Part shown: positions 8,679 to 17,852 of the stretch, piece after piece
How positions within the stretch are numbered: position 1 is the first letter of the stretch
How the letters are laid out: each line of letters starts with the position of its first letter
NCBI RefSeq assembly: GCF_004916975.1
Contig: NZ_STGQ01000005.1
Span: 1-64,000 of the forward strand
Source of the DNA: Paenibacillus dokdonensis
GTDB lineage: Bacteria; Bacillota; Bacilli; Paenibacillales; Paenibacillaceae
Direction of reading: 5' to 3'
Length of the DNA stretch: 64,000 nucleotides
Translations under genes and position numbers: made by a program
Notes under the pieces: model-generated
The model's database searches: none
Seen by the model: only the letters and a program-made list of their open reading frames with translations
Told to the model about the DNA's origin: nothing

Positions 8679-9755
8679 ATGAAGGAACCTAGCCAATTGG
8701 ATAAAATGAATGACCTGCTTAGGCTGGTCGCCCCGGGCACGCCGTTTCGTGACGGTTTGGAAAATGTGCTGCGGGCCAAAACCGGAGGGCTGCTTGTCGT
8801 CGGCTACAGTCCGGAAGTGATGGAGGTAGTTGACGGCGGCTTCTCAATTAACTGTGATTTTTCACCCAACTATTTATACGAGTTGGCGAAGATGGACGGG
8901 GCCATCATACTGAGTGAGGATCTGAAGAGGATCCTGTACGCCAATACCCAGCTGATTCCTGATTCCTCCATCTCCTCGATCGAAACCGGTATCCGTCACC
9001 GTACCGCGGAGCGGGTAGCCAAGCAGACCGGCAAGCTGGTGGTATCCATTTCCCAGCGACGTAACATTATTACTTTATATCAGGGGACGCTCAGATATGC
9101 GCTAAAAGAAATTGGTGTTATTTTGACCAAAGCGAACCAAGCGATTCAAACCCTTGAAAAGTACCGGGCAGTGCTTAACCAATCATTGACTAACCTGTCT
9201 GCATCCGAGTTTGAAGAACTGGTCACCGTGCCGGAAGTGGTAAATGTGATTCAGCGGGTTGAAATGGTGCTGCGCATCAAGATGGAAATCAAGCGCTATA
9301 TCAATGAGCTCGGCAATGAGGGGCGGCTCATCAGCATGCAGATGGAAGAGCTGGTCAGCAATATGGAGGAAGAAGCCTGGTTGCTGTACAAAGACTATGC
9401 ACGCGAAGACAATGACGAGAAGATTCGTGAGATGATCGCAGGACTGAAACGGGCAACCGATGATGAGCTGCTCGACATTCACTACGTTATGCGTCTTCTG
9501 GGATATCCGCTCTCGGCTGCAACCTCGGAAGAATCTGTTGCACCAAGGGGTTATCGGATTCTGAACAAAATCCCGCGTTTGCCGAATGTCATTATTCACA
9601 ACCTGGTTGAGCGCTTCGATGAGCTGCCTCATGTCATGATGGCAACCATAGAGGAATTGGATGAAGTGGATGGAATTGGCGAAGTCAGAGCACGCAACAT
9701 AAAAGAAGGTCTGAAACGTTTACAGGAACAAGTATTCATTGACAGACAAATTTAA
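8679..9755 (+). CDS. disA: DNA integrity scanning diadenylate cyclase DisA (358 aa)
   Basis: Makes cyclic di-AMP from two ATP and scans the chromosome for lesions before sporulation. The N-terminal DAC domain shows the catalytic DGA at 73-75 and the RHR motif at 106-108 (GIRHRTAER). A helical linker (~150-280) and a C-terminal helix-hairpin-helix DNA-binding domain (EVDGIGEVRARNIKEG near 335) follow, the normal octamer-forming architecture. No upstream terminator, so it is co-transcribed with radA. Both active-site motifs are intact. Confidence 0.97.
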   Translation: MKEPSQLDKMNDLLRLVAPGTPFRDGLENVLRAKTGGLLVVGYSPEVMEVVDGGFSINCDFSPNYLYELAKMDGAIILSEDLKRILYANTQLIPDSSISSIETGIRHRTAERVAKQTGKLVVSISQRRNIITLYQGTLRYALKEIGVILTKANQAIQTLEKYRAVLNQSLTNLSASEFEELVTVPEVVNVIQRVEMVLRIKMEIKRYINELGNEGRLISMQMEELVSNMEEEAWLLYKDYAREDNDEKIREMIAGLKRATDDELLDIHYVMRLLGYPLSAATSEESVAPRGYRILNKIPRLPNVIIHNLVERFDELPHVMMATIEELDEVDGIGEVRARNIKEGLKRLQEQVFIDRQI

Positions 9756-9809
9756 ATACCATACAATCAATGGATGATACGGGGGTACTAAAAAAACCGA
9801 GGTGAAGAA

Positions 9810-10541
9810 ATGTTTACGAAATCAATTCCGAACATGTTTACGTTGGGTAACTTGTTTCTCGGAATGGTAGGAATTATGCTGGCTTTTGACAACAAATTTA
9901 GTTTGGCAGCCATCATGATTATTATTGCGATGCTTTGCGATGGTTTGGACGGCCGGATGGCCCGGGCGCTCAATGCACAGAGCGAATTCGGCAAGGAACT
10001 GGACTCTCTCTCGGATGTGATCTCTTTTGGTGTGGCACCCGCACTCATCATGTATGTAACTTCTTTTCATGGCATGCCTCACGCACTGATCTGGACCGTG
10101 ACCGCGATTTTCCCGATTTGCGGAGCACTGCGTCTGGCGCGTTTTAATGTTCAATCCGCCGGAATTCCGGGATATTTTATTGGTTTACCTATACCGGCTG
10201 CAGGAGGCGTTCTTGCCACACTGTCGCTGTTTCATAAAGAAATATCGGCCCCTTATATGATCATCGCCATGCTGATCCTGTCGTATCTAATGGTCAGCAC
10301 GGTTAAATATCCTAACTTCAAAAAGGTAGGTCTTCCTAAAAAGGCCGTGATGTACGCACCCGTAGTTATCGTTGCTTCGGTTGCTGTCGCTGTCATTTTC
10401 CCGGATCAAATATCTAAACTAATTTTTGTGCCGCTGGTGCTTTATGCAGCGTACGGATTGAAGCAAAATGTAGAGAAGCTGACCCGCAGACGTCATCATG
10501 ACCAATCCGCCGATCATAAAGTATACAACGATCACTCATAA
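9810..10541 (+). CDS. pssA: CDP-diacylglycerol-serine O-phosphatidyltransferase (243 aa)
   Basis: Membrane enzyme that makes phosphatidylserine, precursor of phosphatidylethanolamine, from CDP-diacylglycerol and serine. The CDP-alcohol phosphotransferase signature DGx2ARx8Gx3Dx3D is complete as DGLDGRMAR ... GKELDSLSD (residues ~50-72), giving all metal-binding aspartates. Several hydrophobic helices follow, and the tail is basic and histidine-rich. ATG 9810 has GAGGTGA upstream. Bacillus subtilis has no pssA between disA and yacL, so the position is lineage-specific. The subfamily (serine rather than glycerol or inositol) is inferred from overall resemblance. Confidence 0.88.
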   Translation: MFTKSIPNMFTLGNLFLGMVGIMLAFDNKFSLAAIMIIIAMLCDGLDGRMARALNAQSEFGKELDSLSDVISFGVAPALIMYVTSFHGMPHALIWTVTAIFPICGALRLARFNVQSAGIPGYFIGLPIPAAGGVLATLSLFHKEISAPYMIIAMLILSYLMVSTVKYPNFKKVGLPKKAVMYAPVVIVASVAVAVIFPDQISKLIFVPLVLYAAYGLKQNVEKLTRRRHHDQSADHKVYNDHS

Positions 10542-10561
10542 GAGAACAGTTTAAGGTAACA

Positions 10562-10610
10562 ATAAAAAGCATTTATTTCCTGCCACGGCAGTGAAATAAA
10601 TGCTTTTTTT
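10562..10610. terminator. Bidirectional terminator between pssA and the convergent minus-strand gene
   Basis: A perfect 16-bp stem (10564-10579 with 10593-10608) with T tracts on both strands. It can end pssA transcripts and those of the minus-strand gene at 10648-11043. Confidence 0.9.
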
Positions 10611-10647
10611 GTTTCTGTATATCCAGCGTTGATTCGACTGGCTTCGT

Positions 10648-11043
10648 CTATGACAAATTAAACAAGCCAAGAGTGGAGCATTTTTGCGATTCCTTTTGGA
10701 CAACTTCATCCATGTTGATATCGAGCAGGTTGCATAGAGCCGACATATAAAAAATGTTACGCCCCAGCTCGGTACTGATAATTTCCCTACAGTTTTCACA
10801 CAGCTCTCCACGAACGTGAGTCCGTGCCACTTCTTTGGCTTCCTCGAGATCCACTTCAGATTCAAAGGACTGCTTGGTAGCATGCAGTTCGATACAGCCG
10901 CAATCTGTTATTGCCTTGGCAACAGCCCGATTGACGGAGGCACTGCTTTGTCCGTTTTTGGACAGCACATCCAATAGACTGCGATGACGGAGCAACAGTT
11001 CGGAAACCTGATCCTGAAAAGCCTGTAAACTTGGTGCGCTCAT
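10648..11043 (-). CDS. Conserved hypothetical protein, helical, MazG-like resemblance (131 aa)
   Basis: I do not firmly recognise the family. The protein is almost wholly helical and contains cysteines at CGCIELH and CENC in mid-chain. The segment ELGRNIFYMSALCNLLDI with a following acidic helix resembles the helical core of MazG-type nucleotide pyrophosphohydrolases, but I cannot see the full acidic metal-binding motif. ATG at 11043 is preceded (minus strand) by AGAGGTGAAAAGG; an earlier in-frame start lacks this. It is the only minus-strand gene before position 56900, transcribed against pssA and divergent from yacL. Confidence 0.82.
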   Translation of the reverse strand: MSAPSLQAFQDQVSELLLRHRSLLDVLSKNGQSSASVNRAVAKAITDCGCIELHATKQSFESEVDLEEAKEVARTHVRGELCENCREIISTELGRNIFYMSALCNLLDINMDEVVQKESQKCSTLGLFNLS

Positions 11044-11249
11044 TTTCCTTTTCACCTCTAGCATAAGAATTGAATTAATTATATGCCAGGCATTTGCCCA
11101 TTTTCAACCAAAAATGACACATCTTCCAGAACTTAAATTTAAGAAAGGCATAGAAAAATTTGGAACTGGCAGGATTAGGAAGACTGGAATTGGTTCATAC
11201 TGCTAAGGAAATATGTATAACTAATACAATCAAGGAGGTGTGGGAACAT

Positions 11250-12326
11250 ATGCTGAGAAAAATTATTATGGCATTTGCCGGGCTGTGCGGTGCATGGTTG
11301 GGCTATACCATACATCAATCAGCCGGATGGACGTTCCCTAAATTAGGTATCGATCAATCCGCATGGGGCGGCCTGATGTTTGCAGGACTTGGCGCAATTT
11401 TATTTTTGTTGATAGGTTCCATATGTGCTCAGGCGTTAACTGCCCGTGTACAGTCCATCATCCAATTGTTTGCGGGTATGCCAATGAATGACTTGGCAGC
11501 TGGAGCTGCCGGTCTGGTAGGAGGCCTTCTGTTGTCTCTGCTGGTCTATCCAAGCTTGGCTTGGGCAGGTAAAGCCGGAGAAATCGCAGCTGTGGGGCTG
11601 ACTCTATTATGCGGCTACATGGGATTCCGGGTTGGACTGGATAAAAAGGATGAGCTGGCGACGCTGTGGACATCTGGAAGATGGGGCAAAGGGGATGCTT
11701 ACGAGGATCGGAAAATTGAAGAGCATAAAATTTTGGACACCAGCGTGATTATTGATGGCCGTATCGCCGACATCTGCAAGACAGGTTTTATCGAAGGTAC
11801 GATCGTCATTCCGGAATTTGTGCTTGAAGAGCTGCAGCATATTGCAGATTCATCGGATTTGCTCAAACGCAACCGCGGCCGCAGAGGACTTGATATTTTA
11901 AACAAAATTCAGAAAGAACTGGATGTCAGAGTGCTGATCTACGAGGGGGATTTCGAAGAGATTTCGGAGGTAGACAGCAAGCTGGTTAAGCTCGCGAAGG
12001 TTCTTCAGGGCAAAGTCGTAACGAATGATTTCAACCTGAATAAGGTTTGTGAGCTGCAGGGAGTATCGGTACTTAACATTAATGATCTGGCCAATGCGGT
12101 CAAGCCGGTCGTCCTCCCAGGGGAAGAAATTATGGTGCAGGTGATCAAGGACGGCAAGGAACATGGGCAGGGAGTAGCCTATCTGGATGATGGAACCATG
12201 ATTGTGGTCGAAGGCGGGCGTGACTATATCGGAAGTATGATGGAGGTCCTGGTGACGAGTGTGCTGCAGACTTCCGCGGGACGGATGATTTTTGCCAAAC
12301 CGAAACTGTTGGAAAAAGCCCAGTAA
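11250..12326 (+). CDS. yacL: PIN/TRAM domain membrane protein YacL (358 aa)
   Basis: Membrane-anchored protein with a predicted PIN-type ribonuclease domain. The N-terminal third has about four hydrophobic segments (residues ~1-125). The PIN domain begins near ILDTSVIIDGRIADIC (~155-175) with the first acidic residue in DTSVIIDG and further acids in FVLEELQ and VVTNDFNLN. A TRAM-like RNA-binding domain (~290-350) closes the chain. The upstream in-frame codons from 11160 are not used, since CAAGGAGGTG lies 8 nt before ATG 11250. Placed before ispD as in Bacillus; its exact biochemical role is not established to my knowledge. Confidence 0.93.
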   Translation: MLRKIIMAFAGLCGAWLGYTIHQSAGWTFPKLGIDQSAWGGLMFAGLGAILFLLIGSICAQALTARVQSIIQLFAGMPMNDLAAGAAGLVGGLLLSLLVYPSLAWAGKAGEIAAVGLTLLCGYMGFRVGLDKKDELATLWTSGRWGKGDAYEDRKIEEHKILDTSVIIDGRIADICKTGFIEGTIVIPEFVLEELQHIADSSDLLKRNRGRRGLDILNKIQKELDVRVLIYEGDFEEISEVDSKLVKLAKVLQGKVVTNDFNLNKVCELQGVSVLNINDLANAVKPVVLPGEEIMVQVIKDGKEHGQGVAYLDDGTMIVVEGGRDYIGSMMEVLVTSVLQTSAGRMIFAKPKLLEKAQ

Positions 12327-12374
12327 AAGGGGTATGATGGGGGTATACATTTTTACTGGGAGGCAGGGCGCAGC

Positions 12375-13079
12375 TTGGACACAGAAAACCGTGTGGGCGT
12401 GGTCGTGGTTTCCGCGGGCAGAGGCACAAGAATGGGAACCCGCGAAAGCAAGCAGTATCTGCTGCTGAAGGACAAGCCCATTATTATGCATACATTGGAC
12501 GTCTTCGAACGGATGCCGCTGGTTCAGGAAATCGTTCTGGTGACCGGGGCAGAAGATATAGATCGATGCACCGGATGGATCAAGGAGTACGGACTCAGCA
12601 AAGTGGTTAAAGTGATATCGGGCGGAAGTGAAAGACAGCAGTCCGTATATAAAGGCTTGTTGGAAATCGGTACGGAATGGGTAATGGTACATGACGGTGT
12701 ACGCCCGTTCATCGAACCTGAACATGTCGAGGCATGCTGCCGGAAAGCACAACTTTCCGGAGCTGCGGTGCTCGCGGTGAAGGTGAAGGATACGATTAAG
12801 CAGGTGAGTGAGTCGGGAACGATCGAAGCAACACCCGACCGCCGGAGTCTGTGGGCGATTCATACCCCACAGGCTTTTCGTCTTTCAGCATTGAAGAAGG
12901 CGCATGAGCAGGCTGAGGCTGATGGCTTCATTGGGACGGATGATTCCATGCTCGTGGAAAGAATGGGCATTCCGGTAGCTGTCGTGGAAAGCAGCTATAC
13001 GAACATTAAAATCACGACGCCGGAAGATTTAGAATATGCCGAATTCATGTTAAAACGCAGGGGAGAGAGAAATCCATGA
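12375..13079 (+). CDS. ispD: 2-C-methyl-D-erythritol 4-phosphate cytidylyltransferase IspD (234 aa)
   Basis: Third step of the MEP isoprenoid pathway: MEP plus CTP to CDP-methylerythritol. The nucleotide-binding N-terminus reads VVVVSAGRGTRMG, with Ser in place of the common Pro in PAAGxGxRM. VHDGVRPFI and the C-terminal TNIKITTPEDL, both family signatures, are intact. The start is TTG 12375; GGGAGG lies about 12 nt upstream, rather far, so a slightly different start is possible. Its stop overlaps the start of ispF (ATGA), giving translational coupling. Confidence 0.95.
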   Translation: MDTENRVGVVVVSAGRGTRMGTRESKQYLLLKDKPIIMHTLDVFERMPLVQEIVLVTGAEDIDRCTGWIKEYGLSKVVKVISGGSERQQSVYKGLLEIGTEWVMVHDGVRPFIEPEHVEACCRKAQLSGAAVLAVKVKDTIKQVSESGTIEATPDRRSLWAIHTPQAFRLSALKKAHEQAEADGFIGTDDSMLVERMGIPVAVVESSYTNIKITTPEDLEYAEFMLKRRGERNP

Positions 13080-13564
13080 TACGTGTAGGACAAGGGTTTG
13101 ACGTGCATGAGCTTGTAGAGGGCAGGCCGTGTATTATTGGGGGAGTCACCATTCCTTATGAAAAGGGACTGCTTGGGCATTCTGATGCCGATGTGCTTTT
13201 GCATGCAGTGACAGATGCGATTCTGGGTGCGCTTGGACTCGGGGATATCGGCAAGCATTTTCCCGATACCGATCCAGAATTTAAAGATGCGGATAGCCTG
13301 AAGCTGCTGCTGCATATCTGGGATATGGCGAAGGAGCGGGGTTACCGCCTTGGAAACATCGATTCCACGATCATCGCTCAGAAACCGAAAATGGCTCCAT
13401 ATATTCCACAGATGGCCGAAGTCATCGCCAAGGCACTTGATGCAGATCTGGATCAGGTGAATGTGAAGGCAACAACGACAGAGCAGCTTGGATTTACCGG
13501 ACGGGGAGAAGGCATTGCGGCGCAGTCTGTTGTCTGTCTCGTTAAAGATGTGCTATCATCTTGA
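13076..13564 (+). CDS. ispF: 2-C-methyl-D-erythritol 2,4-cyclodiphosphate synthase IspF (162 aa)
   Basis: Forms the cyclic diphosphate intermediate of the MEP pathway, releasing CMP; a metal-dependent trimer. The metal ligands are visible in GQGFDVHEL (Asp and His near residues 8-10) and HSDADVLLHAVTDAILGA (His ~42). The C-terminal TTTEQLGFTGRGEGIAAQ is also typical. It overlaps ispD by 4 bp and has no promoter of its own. Confidence 0.97.
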   Translation: MIRVGQGFDVHELVEGRPCIIGGVTIPYEKGLLGHSDADVLLHAVTDAILGALGLGDIGKHFPDTDPEFKDADSLKLLLHIWDMAKERGYRLGNIDSTIIAQKPKMAPYIPQMAEVIAKALDADLDQVNVKATTTEQLGFTGRGEGIAAQSVVCLVKDVLSS

Positions 13565-13606
13565 AGGATTTTTGATTGAGCAAACACAAAAGCGGAGGGG
13601 ATTACC

Positions 13607-15070
13607 ATGACTAATAAAGTCCGCGTACGGTACGCACCTAGTCCTACAGGACATTTACATATCGGAAACGCCAGAACGGCGTTGTTTAACTACTTGTATG
13701 CCCGTAATCAAGGCGGAGATTTCATTATCCGGATTGAGGATACGGACGTAAAGCGCAACATTGCAGGTGGTGAAGAGAGCCAACTGAAGTATTTGAAATG
13801 GCTCGGTCTGGATTGGGATGAAAGTATTGATATCGGCGGCGAATACGGACCTTACCGTCAAACCGAGCGCCTTGATATTTATAATAAATATACGCAGGAT
13901 TTGCTGGACAGAGGTCTCGCATACCACTGCTACTGCACGGAAGAGGAGCTGGAGAAGGAACGCGAGGAGCAAATGGGCCGCGGCGAAACACCTCGTTACT
14001 CCGGTAAACACCGTGATTTGACTGAAGATCAACGTAAGGCCTTTGAAGCAGAAGGACGTACAGCAAGCATCCGTTTCCGCGTCCCTGAGGACAAGACGTA
14101 TACGTTTGACGATATCGTTAAAGGTATGATTTCCTTTAATACTCAGGATACAGGCGACTTTGTTATTGTGAAAAGAGATGGCATTCCGACATATAACTAT
14201 GCAGTTGTTATCGACGATTATTTGATGAAAATCTCCCATGTTCTCCGCGGAGAGGATCATATATCGAATACTCCCCGCCAGCTTATGATTTATGAAGCCC
14301 TGGGCTGGGAAGCGCCTCGTTTCGGCCATATGACTTTGATCGTGAACGAAAACCATAAGAAGCTGAGCAAGCGGGATGAGTCCATTATCCAGTTCATTGA
14401 ACAGTATGATCAGCTTGGCTATCTTCCTGAAGCTTTGGTTAACTTCATCGCACTGCTCGGCTGGTCGCCGGAAGGGGAAGAGGAGATTTACAGCCTTGAA
14501 GAGCTGATTAAAATTTTCAACCCGGACCGGTTGTCGAAGAGTCCTGCGGTGTTTGACCAGAACAAACTGGCTCATTTGAATAACGCCTACATCAAGCAGG
14601 CAGATCCGGAGCGGATTGCCAAGCTGGCTATCCCTCATCTTCAAAAAGCGAGCCGTCTGCCGGCGGAGCTGAGCGAAGAGCAGGAAATTTGGGCGAAGAA
14701 GCTGGTCGCTCTTTACCAGGAGCAAATGACCGCAGCCTCCGACATTGTCGGTTTGTCCGATGTGTTCTTCCGCACGCATATGGAAGTGGACCATGATGCC
14801 CAGCCGGTTCTGGCTGAAGAGCAGGTACCAACCGTATTGAAGGCTCTGTTGGATAAAATTGAGGCTTCGGTGGAGTATACAGCTGCTCAAATCGCAGTTC
14901 TGATCAAAGAAGTGCAGAAGGAAACCGGATTCAAAGGTAAACAGCTGTTTATGCCAATCCGTGTTGCGTTAACGGGTCAGATGCATGGCCGCGATTTGAA
15001 TGAAACAATCTATCTGCTTGGCAAGGATCGCGTAATCGAACGTTTGAGATCGCAAATTAAAGGAGCCTAG
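13607..15070 (+). CDS. gltX: Glutamate-tRNA ligase (487 aa)
   Basis: Class I aminoacyl-tRNA synthetase charging tRNA-Glu; in most Bacillota it also charges tRNA-Gln for later transamidation. The HIGH motif appears as HLHIG (16-20) and KMSKS as KLSKR (252-256). The catalytic Rossmann domain is followed by an all-helical anticodon-binding domain, usual for the bacterial discriminating or non-discriminating GluRS. It lies 42 bp after ispF. The stretch to 15119 holds nothing I can call, and cysE downstream has its own promoter. Confidence 0.98.
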   Translation: MTNKVRVRYAPSPTGHLHIGNARTALFNYLYARNQGGDFIIRIEDTDVKRNIAGGEESQLKYLKWLGLDWDESIDIGGEYGPYRQTERLDIYNKYTQDLLDRGLAYHCYCTEEELEKEREEQMGRGETPRYSGKHRDLTEDQRKAFEAEGRTASIRFRVPEDKTYTFDDIVKGMISFNTQDTGDFVIVKRDGIPTYNYAVVIDDYLMKISHVLRGEDHISNTPRQLMIYEALGWEAPRFGHMTLIVNENHKKLSKRDESIIQFIEQYDQLGYLPEALVNFIALLGWSPEGEEEIYSLEELIKIFNPDRLSKSPAVFDQNKLAHLNNAYIKQADPERIAKLAIPHLQKASRLPAELSEEQEIWAKKLVALYQEQMTAASDIVGLSDVFFRTHMEVDHDAQPVLAEEQVPTVLKALLDKIEASVEYTAAQIAVLIKEVQKETGFKGKQLFMPIRVALTGQMHGRDLNETIYLLGKDRVIERLRSQIKGA

Positions 15071-15119
15071 CGGAAGCAACGACTGCATAGAAGAACCCAA
15101 ATATGGGCGAAAACATTTC

Positions 15120-15149
15120 TTGTCAGTCTAATGCATTTTCGGCTATAAT
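15120..15149 (+). promoter_or_regulatory. Sigma-A promoter of the cysE operon
   Basis: TTGTCA (15120-15125) and TATAAT (15144-15149) are 18 bp apart. Transcription would start near 15156, giving a ~550-nt leader containing the T-box. Confidence 0.75.
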
Positions 15150-15155
15150 TACTAC

Positions 15156-15524
15156 CAAAATAAGATCTATAAAAACCTGCCCTAAGCAGCAGGCCTGAAT
15201 AGATGATGTTGCCCAACAGCGACGAACAGGAGAAGTACGCTTTAACCCCAGGCATTTGCCAGAGAGGATAACCTCATGGAGAATCTGCTTTCCATGCGGC
15301 TGGAAGTTATCCATATGCCGACTGCGGAAATGCGCCTGTGAGCTGCATGGATGAGCGGTTCAGATTGAACCGTTAGACTATGCCGGAAGGTCCCCCGTTA
15401 ACAGGACAGATGAGAGGAATCCAGCTTTATGCGCAGACTAGTGATGTATGCATAAAAATGGATTCAAGCAGAGTGGAACCGCGTATAACGCCTCTGCAGC
15501 GAAAGCTGCCGAGGCGTTTTTTGG
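15156..15524 (+). promoter_or_regulatory. T-box leader specific for tRNA-Cys
   Basis: The Stem I base pairs ACAGG (15226-15230) with CCTGT (15335-15339). The AGTA box (AGAAGTACGC at 15231-15240) faces the specifier loop GGAAATGCG, with specifier codon TGC (Cys) at 15331-15333. The T-box motif AGAGTGGAACCGCG is at 15470-15483. Its TGGA would pair with UCCA at the tRNA 3' end, fitting the U discriminator of tRNA-Cys. Uncharged tRNA-Cys should stabilise the antiterminator and switch on cysE-cysS. A short in-frame ORF across this leader is not a gene. Confidence 0.93.
15487..15524 (+). terminator. T-box-controlled intrinsic terminator
   Basis: AACGCCTC-GCAGC stem with a GAAA loop and six T; the 5' arm follows the T-box sequence directly. 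It is the default off state of the leader. The remaining 15525-15704 contains only spacer. Confidence 0.92.
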
Positions 15525-15704
15525 TCTTTAAAAAGCATAACTTTGAAGACGTGGCTGCCTTATATCACATGAAAACCTTCGGTTTCAAGCGGTCAGTCTT
15601 CTGTGGAAATACGCCGATAAAGTTTTCTTTTGAGATAAACCACCGGTAGTAGCAGACATCTTTCGCGACGCGAGGGATCAGAAGAGACGAAGAGGGGAAC
15701 GGAT

Positions 15705-16388
15705 ATGTTTAAGCAGATCAGATCGGATGTCCAGACGGTATTTGAAAATGATCCGGCCGCCAGAAGACTGTTCGAAGTGGTATTCACATATTCAGGACTG
15801 CACGCCATCTGGGCTCACCGGATTGCCCACAAGCTGTATAGACATCGGTGGTTCACGCTGGCGCGTATTATTTCACAGTTCAGTCGTTTCATGACGGGAA
15901 TCGAGATTCATCCCGGCGCCAAGATCGGCAGGAGGCTCTTTATCGATCATGGCATGGGCGTAGTTATAGGGGAAACCTGCGAGATTGGTGATGACGTTGT
16001 GATTTACCAAGGCGTCACGCTGGGAGGTACAGGCAAGGAAAAGGGGAAACGCCATCCGACGATTGGGAATAATGTCGTCATCGCTTCCGGTGCCAAGGTT
16101 CTGGGATCTTTTAAGGTGGGAGACCAAAGCAACATTGGTGCTAACTCGGTTGTGCTGAAGGAGGTTCCTGCCAACAGTACGGTCGTAGGCATACCGGGGA
16201 CCATTGTCAAGCAGGATGGTCGCCGTGTGGATCGCCTCAGCCACCAGCTGCCCGACCCGATTGTGGATTCGATCCGAGGTATGCAGAGGGAAATTGACCG
16301 CCTCCGGGGGGAGCTCGAAAGCATCAAATACGAAAACAACGAGCTGGTTCAGATCAAAGCCGCCGCAGGCAGGGAGCAGAAGGATTAA
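15705..16388 (+). CDS. cysE: Serine O-acetyltransferase (227 aa)
   Basis: Acetylates serine to O-acetylserine, the carbon acceptor for cysteine synthesis. The C-terminal half is a left-handed beta helix made of hexapeptide repeats (IHPGAKIGRRLFIDHG, VVIGETCEIGDDVVIYQGV), with the catalytic His and Asp in DHGMGVVIGE. The chain after residue ~190 is a helical tail that may bind the CysK partner. ATG 15705 follows GAGGGGAA. First gene behind the Cys T-box; cysS follows after 57 bp. Confidence 0.96.
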   Translation: MFKQIRSDVQTVFENDPAARRLFEVVFTYSGLHAIWAHRIAHKLYRHRWFTLARIISQFSRFMTGIEIHPGAKIGRRLFIDHGMGVVIGETCEIGDDVVIYQGVTLGGTGKEKGKRHPTIGNNVVIASGAKVLGSFKVGDQSNIGANSVVLKEVPANSTVVGIPGTIVKQDGRRVDRLSHQLPDPIVDSIRGMQREIDRLRGELESIKYENNELVQIKAAAGREQKD

Positions 16389-16445
16389 AGGCTTGGGTAT
16401 TGGAACATTAGGATTTTCATTTAAAGAAAGAAAGGAAATGTGAAT

Positions 16446-17852
16446 ATGGCGCTTCAAATTTATAATACATTGCATCGATCCAAGGAAGAATTTATGCCGC
16501 AGGAACCTGGAAAGGTAAAGATGTATGTATGCGGGCCTACCGTATATGATTACATCCATATCGGCAACGCGCGGCCAATGATCTTTTTTGATGTGGTCCG
16601 TACGTATCTTGAACAAATCGGCAATGAGGTTAACTATGTGGTTAACTTCACGGACGTGGACGACAAGCTTATCCGCAAGGCAGAGCAGTTGAGCAGCACT
16701 GTGCCAGAGGTAGCTGACAAGTTTATCAAGGCATACTTCGAGGATTTGGAAGGCCTCGGTATTCACAAGGCGACAATCAATCCGCGCGTAACCGAGAATA
16801 TGGACAATATCATTGCCTTTATTCAAGAGCTGGAGCAGAATGGCTTCGCCTATGAAAAAGGCGGCGATGTGTTCTACCGGACGAATAAATTTCCTGATTA
16901 CGGAAAGCTCTCGCATCAGAAGCTGGATGAACTGCAGTTCGGCATTCGGATCAATGTCGACGAGCGCAAGGAAAATCCCGAGGACTTCGTGCTTTGGAAG
17001 GCAGCCAAACCGGGTGAAATCTACTGGTCCAGCCCATGGGGAGACGGACGTCCAGGCTGGCATATTGAGTGCTCGGCAATGGCTCGCCGCTATCTGGGGG
17101 ATACGATTGATATTCACGGAGGCGGGCAGGATTTGCAATTCCCGCATCATGAGTGTGAGGTAGCTCAGTCCGAAGCACTGACAGGAAAACCACTGGCCAA
17201 TTACTGGATGCATAACGGCTATATCAAAATAAATAACGAAAAAATGTCGAAATCACTCGGCAATGGTATTCTGGTTAAAGATCTGCGCAAGGAATTCAAA
17301 AAAGAGGCCATCCGTTATTTCATGCTTTCAACACACTACCGTAACCCGCTTAACTTTAACGCGGAAACGATGGATCAGGCGATGAACAGCGTGGAACGTA
17401 TTGCCAATGCTGTCGGCAACCTGAAGCATCGTTTGAAAACCGTTACTCCTGATGGTCACGGACAGGTTCGGGATGAAATGAAGCAGAAGCTGGATAGCAT
17501 TCTGAAGCAGTACTACGAAAAGATGGATGACGATTTCAATACACCGGATGCCATTACCGCAATGTTCGAATGGGTCAATGAAGCCAATCTGCTGCTGCAG
17601 GAGTCCGTGGCGAACCCCGAAGAATTAAAGGCTATGCTGGCTGCTTTTGAAGAGTTGAATGCCGTGCTTCGTTTGTATGCGGGCGAAGAGGCTGAGCTTC
17701 TGGACGAAGAGGTTGAAAACCTCATAGCAGAGCGGATGGAGGCACGTAAAGATAAGAACTGGAGCCGCGCTGATGAAATCCGCGATCTCCTGGCTGCACA
17801 GGGAATTGTACTGGAGGATACGGCGCAGGGCATGCGCTGGCGGCGGAAATGA
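16446..17852 (+). CDS. cysS: Cysteine-tRNA ligase (468 aa)
   Basis: Class I synthetase charging tRNA-Cys. The zinc-ligand Cys29 in MYVCGPTVYDY, HIGN at 38-41, the other zinc ligands in HIECSAMA and HHECEVAQ, and NEKMSKSLGN are present. The C-terminal helical and anticodon domains end in the family-typical EDTAQGMRWRR. The earlier in-frame GTG at 16440 is too close to AAAGGAA, so ATG 16446 is preferred. Control by the Cys T-box makes functional sense. The stop overlaps the next start. Confidence 0.97.
   Translation: MALQIYNTLHRSKEEFMPQEPGKVKMYVCGPTVYDYIHIGNARPMIFFDVVRTYLEQIGNEVNYVVNFTDVDDKLIRKAEQLSSTVPEVADKFIKAYFEDLEGLGIHKATINPRVTENMDNIIAFIQELEQNGFAYEKGGDVFYRTNKFPDYGKLSHQKLDELQFGIRINVDERKENPEDFVLWKAAKPGEIYWSSPWGDGRPGWHIECSAMARRYLGDTIDIHGGGQDLQFPHHECEVAQSEALTGKPLANYWMHNGYIKINNEKMSKSLGNGILVKDLRKEFKKEAIRYFMLSTHYRNPLNFNAETMDQAMNSVERIANAVGNLKHRLKTVTPDGHGQVRDEMKQKLDSILKQYYEKMDDDFNTPDAITAMFEWVNEANLLLQESVANPEELKAMLAAFEELNAVLRLYAGEEAELLDEEVENLIAERMEARKDKNWSRADEIRDLLAAQGIVLEDTAQGMRWRRK

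Noticed and set aside
15380..15649. 89-codon plus-strand frame before cysE
   Set aside because: It lies across the T-box specifier-to-terminator region, which is a structured RNA.
15873..17213. 446-codon antisense frame across cysE and cysS
   Set aside because: Crosses two well-supported genes and the space between them; no protein-like pattern.
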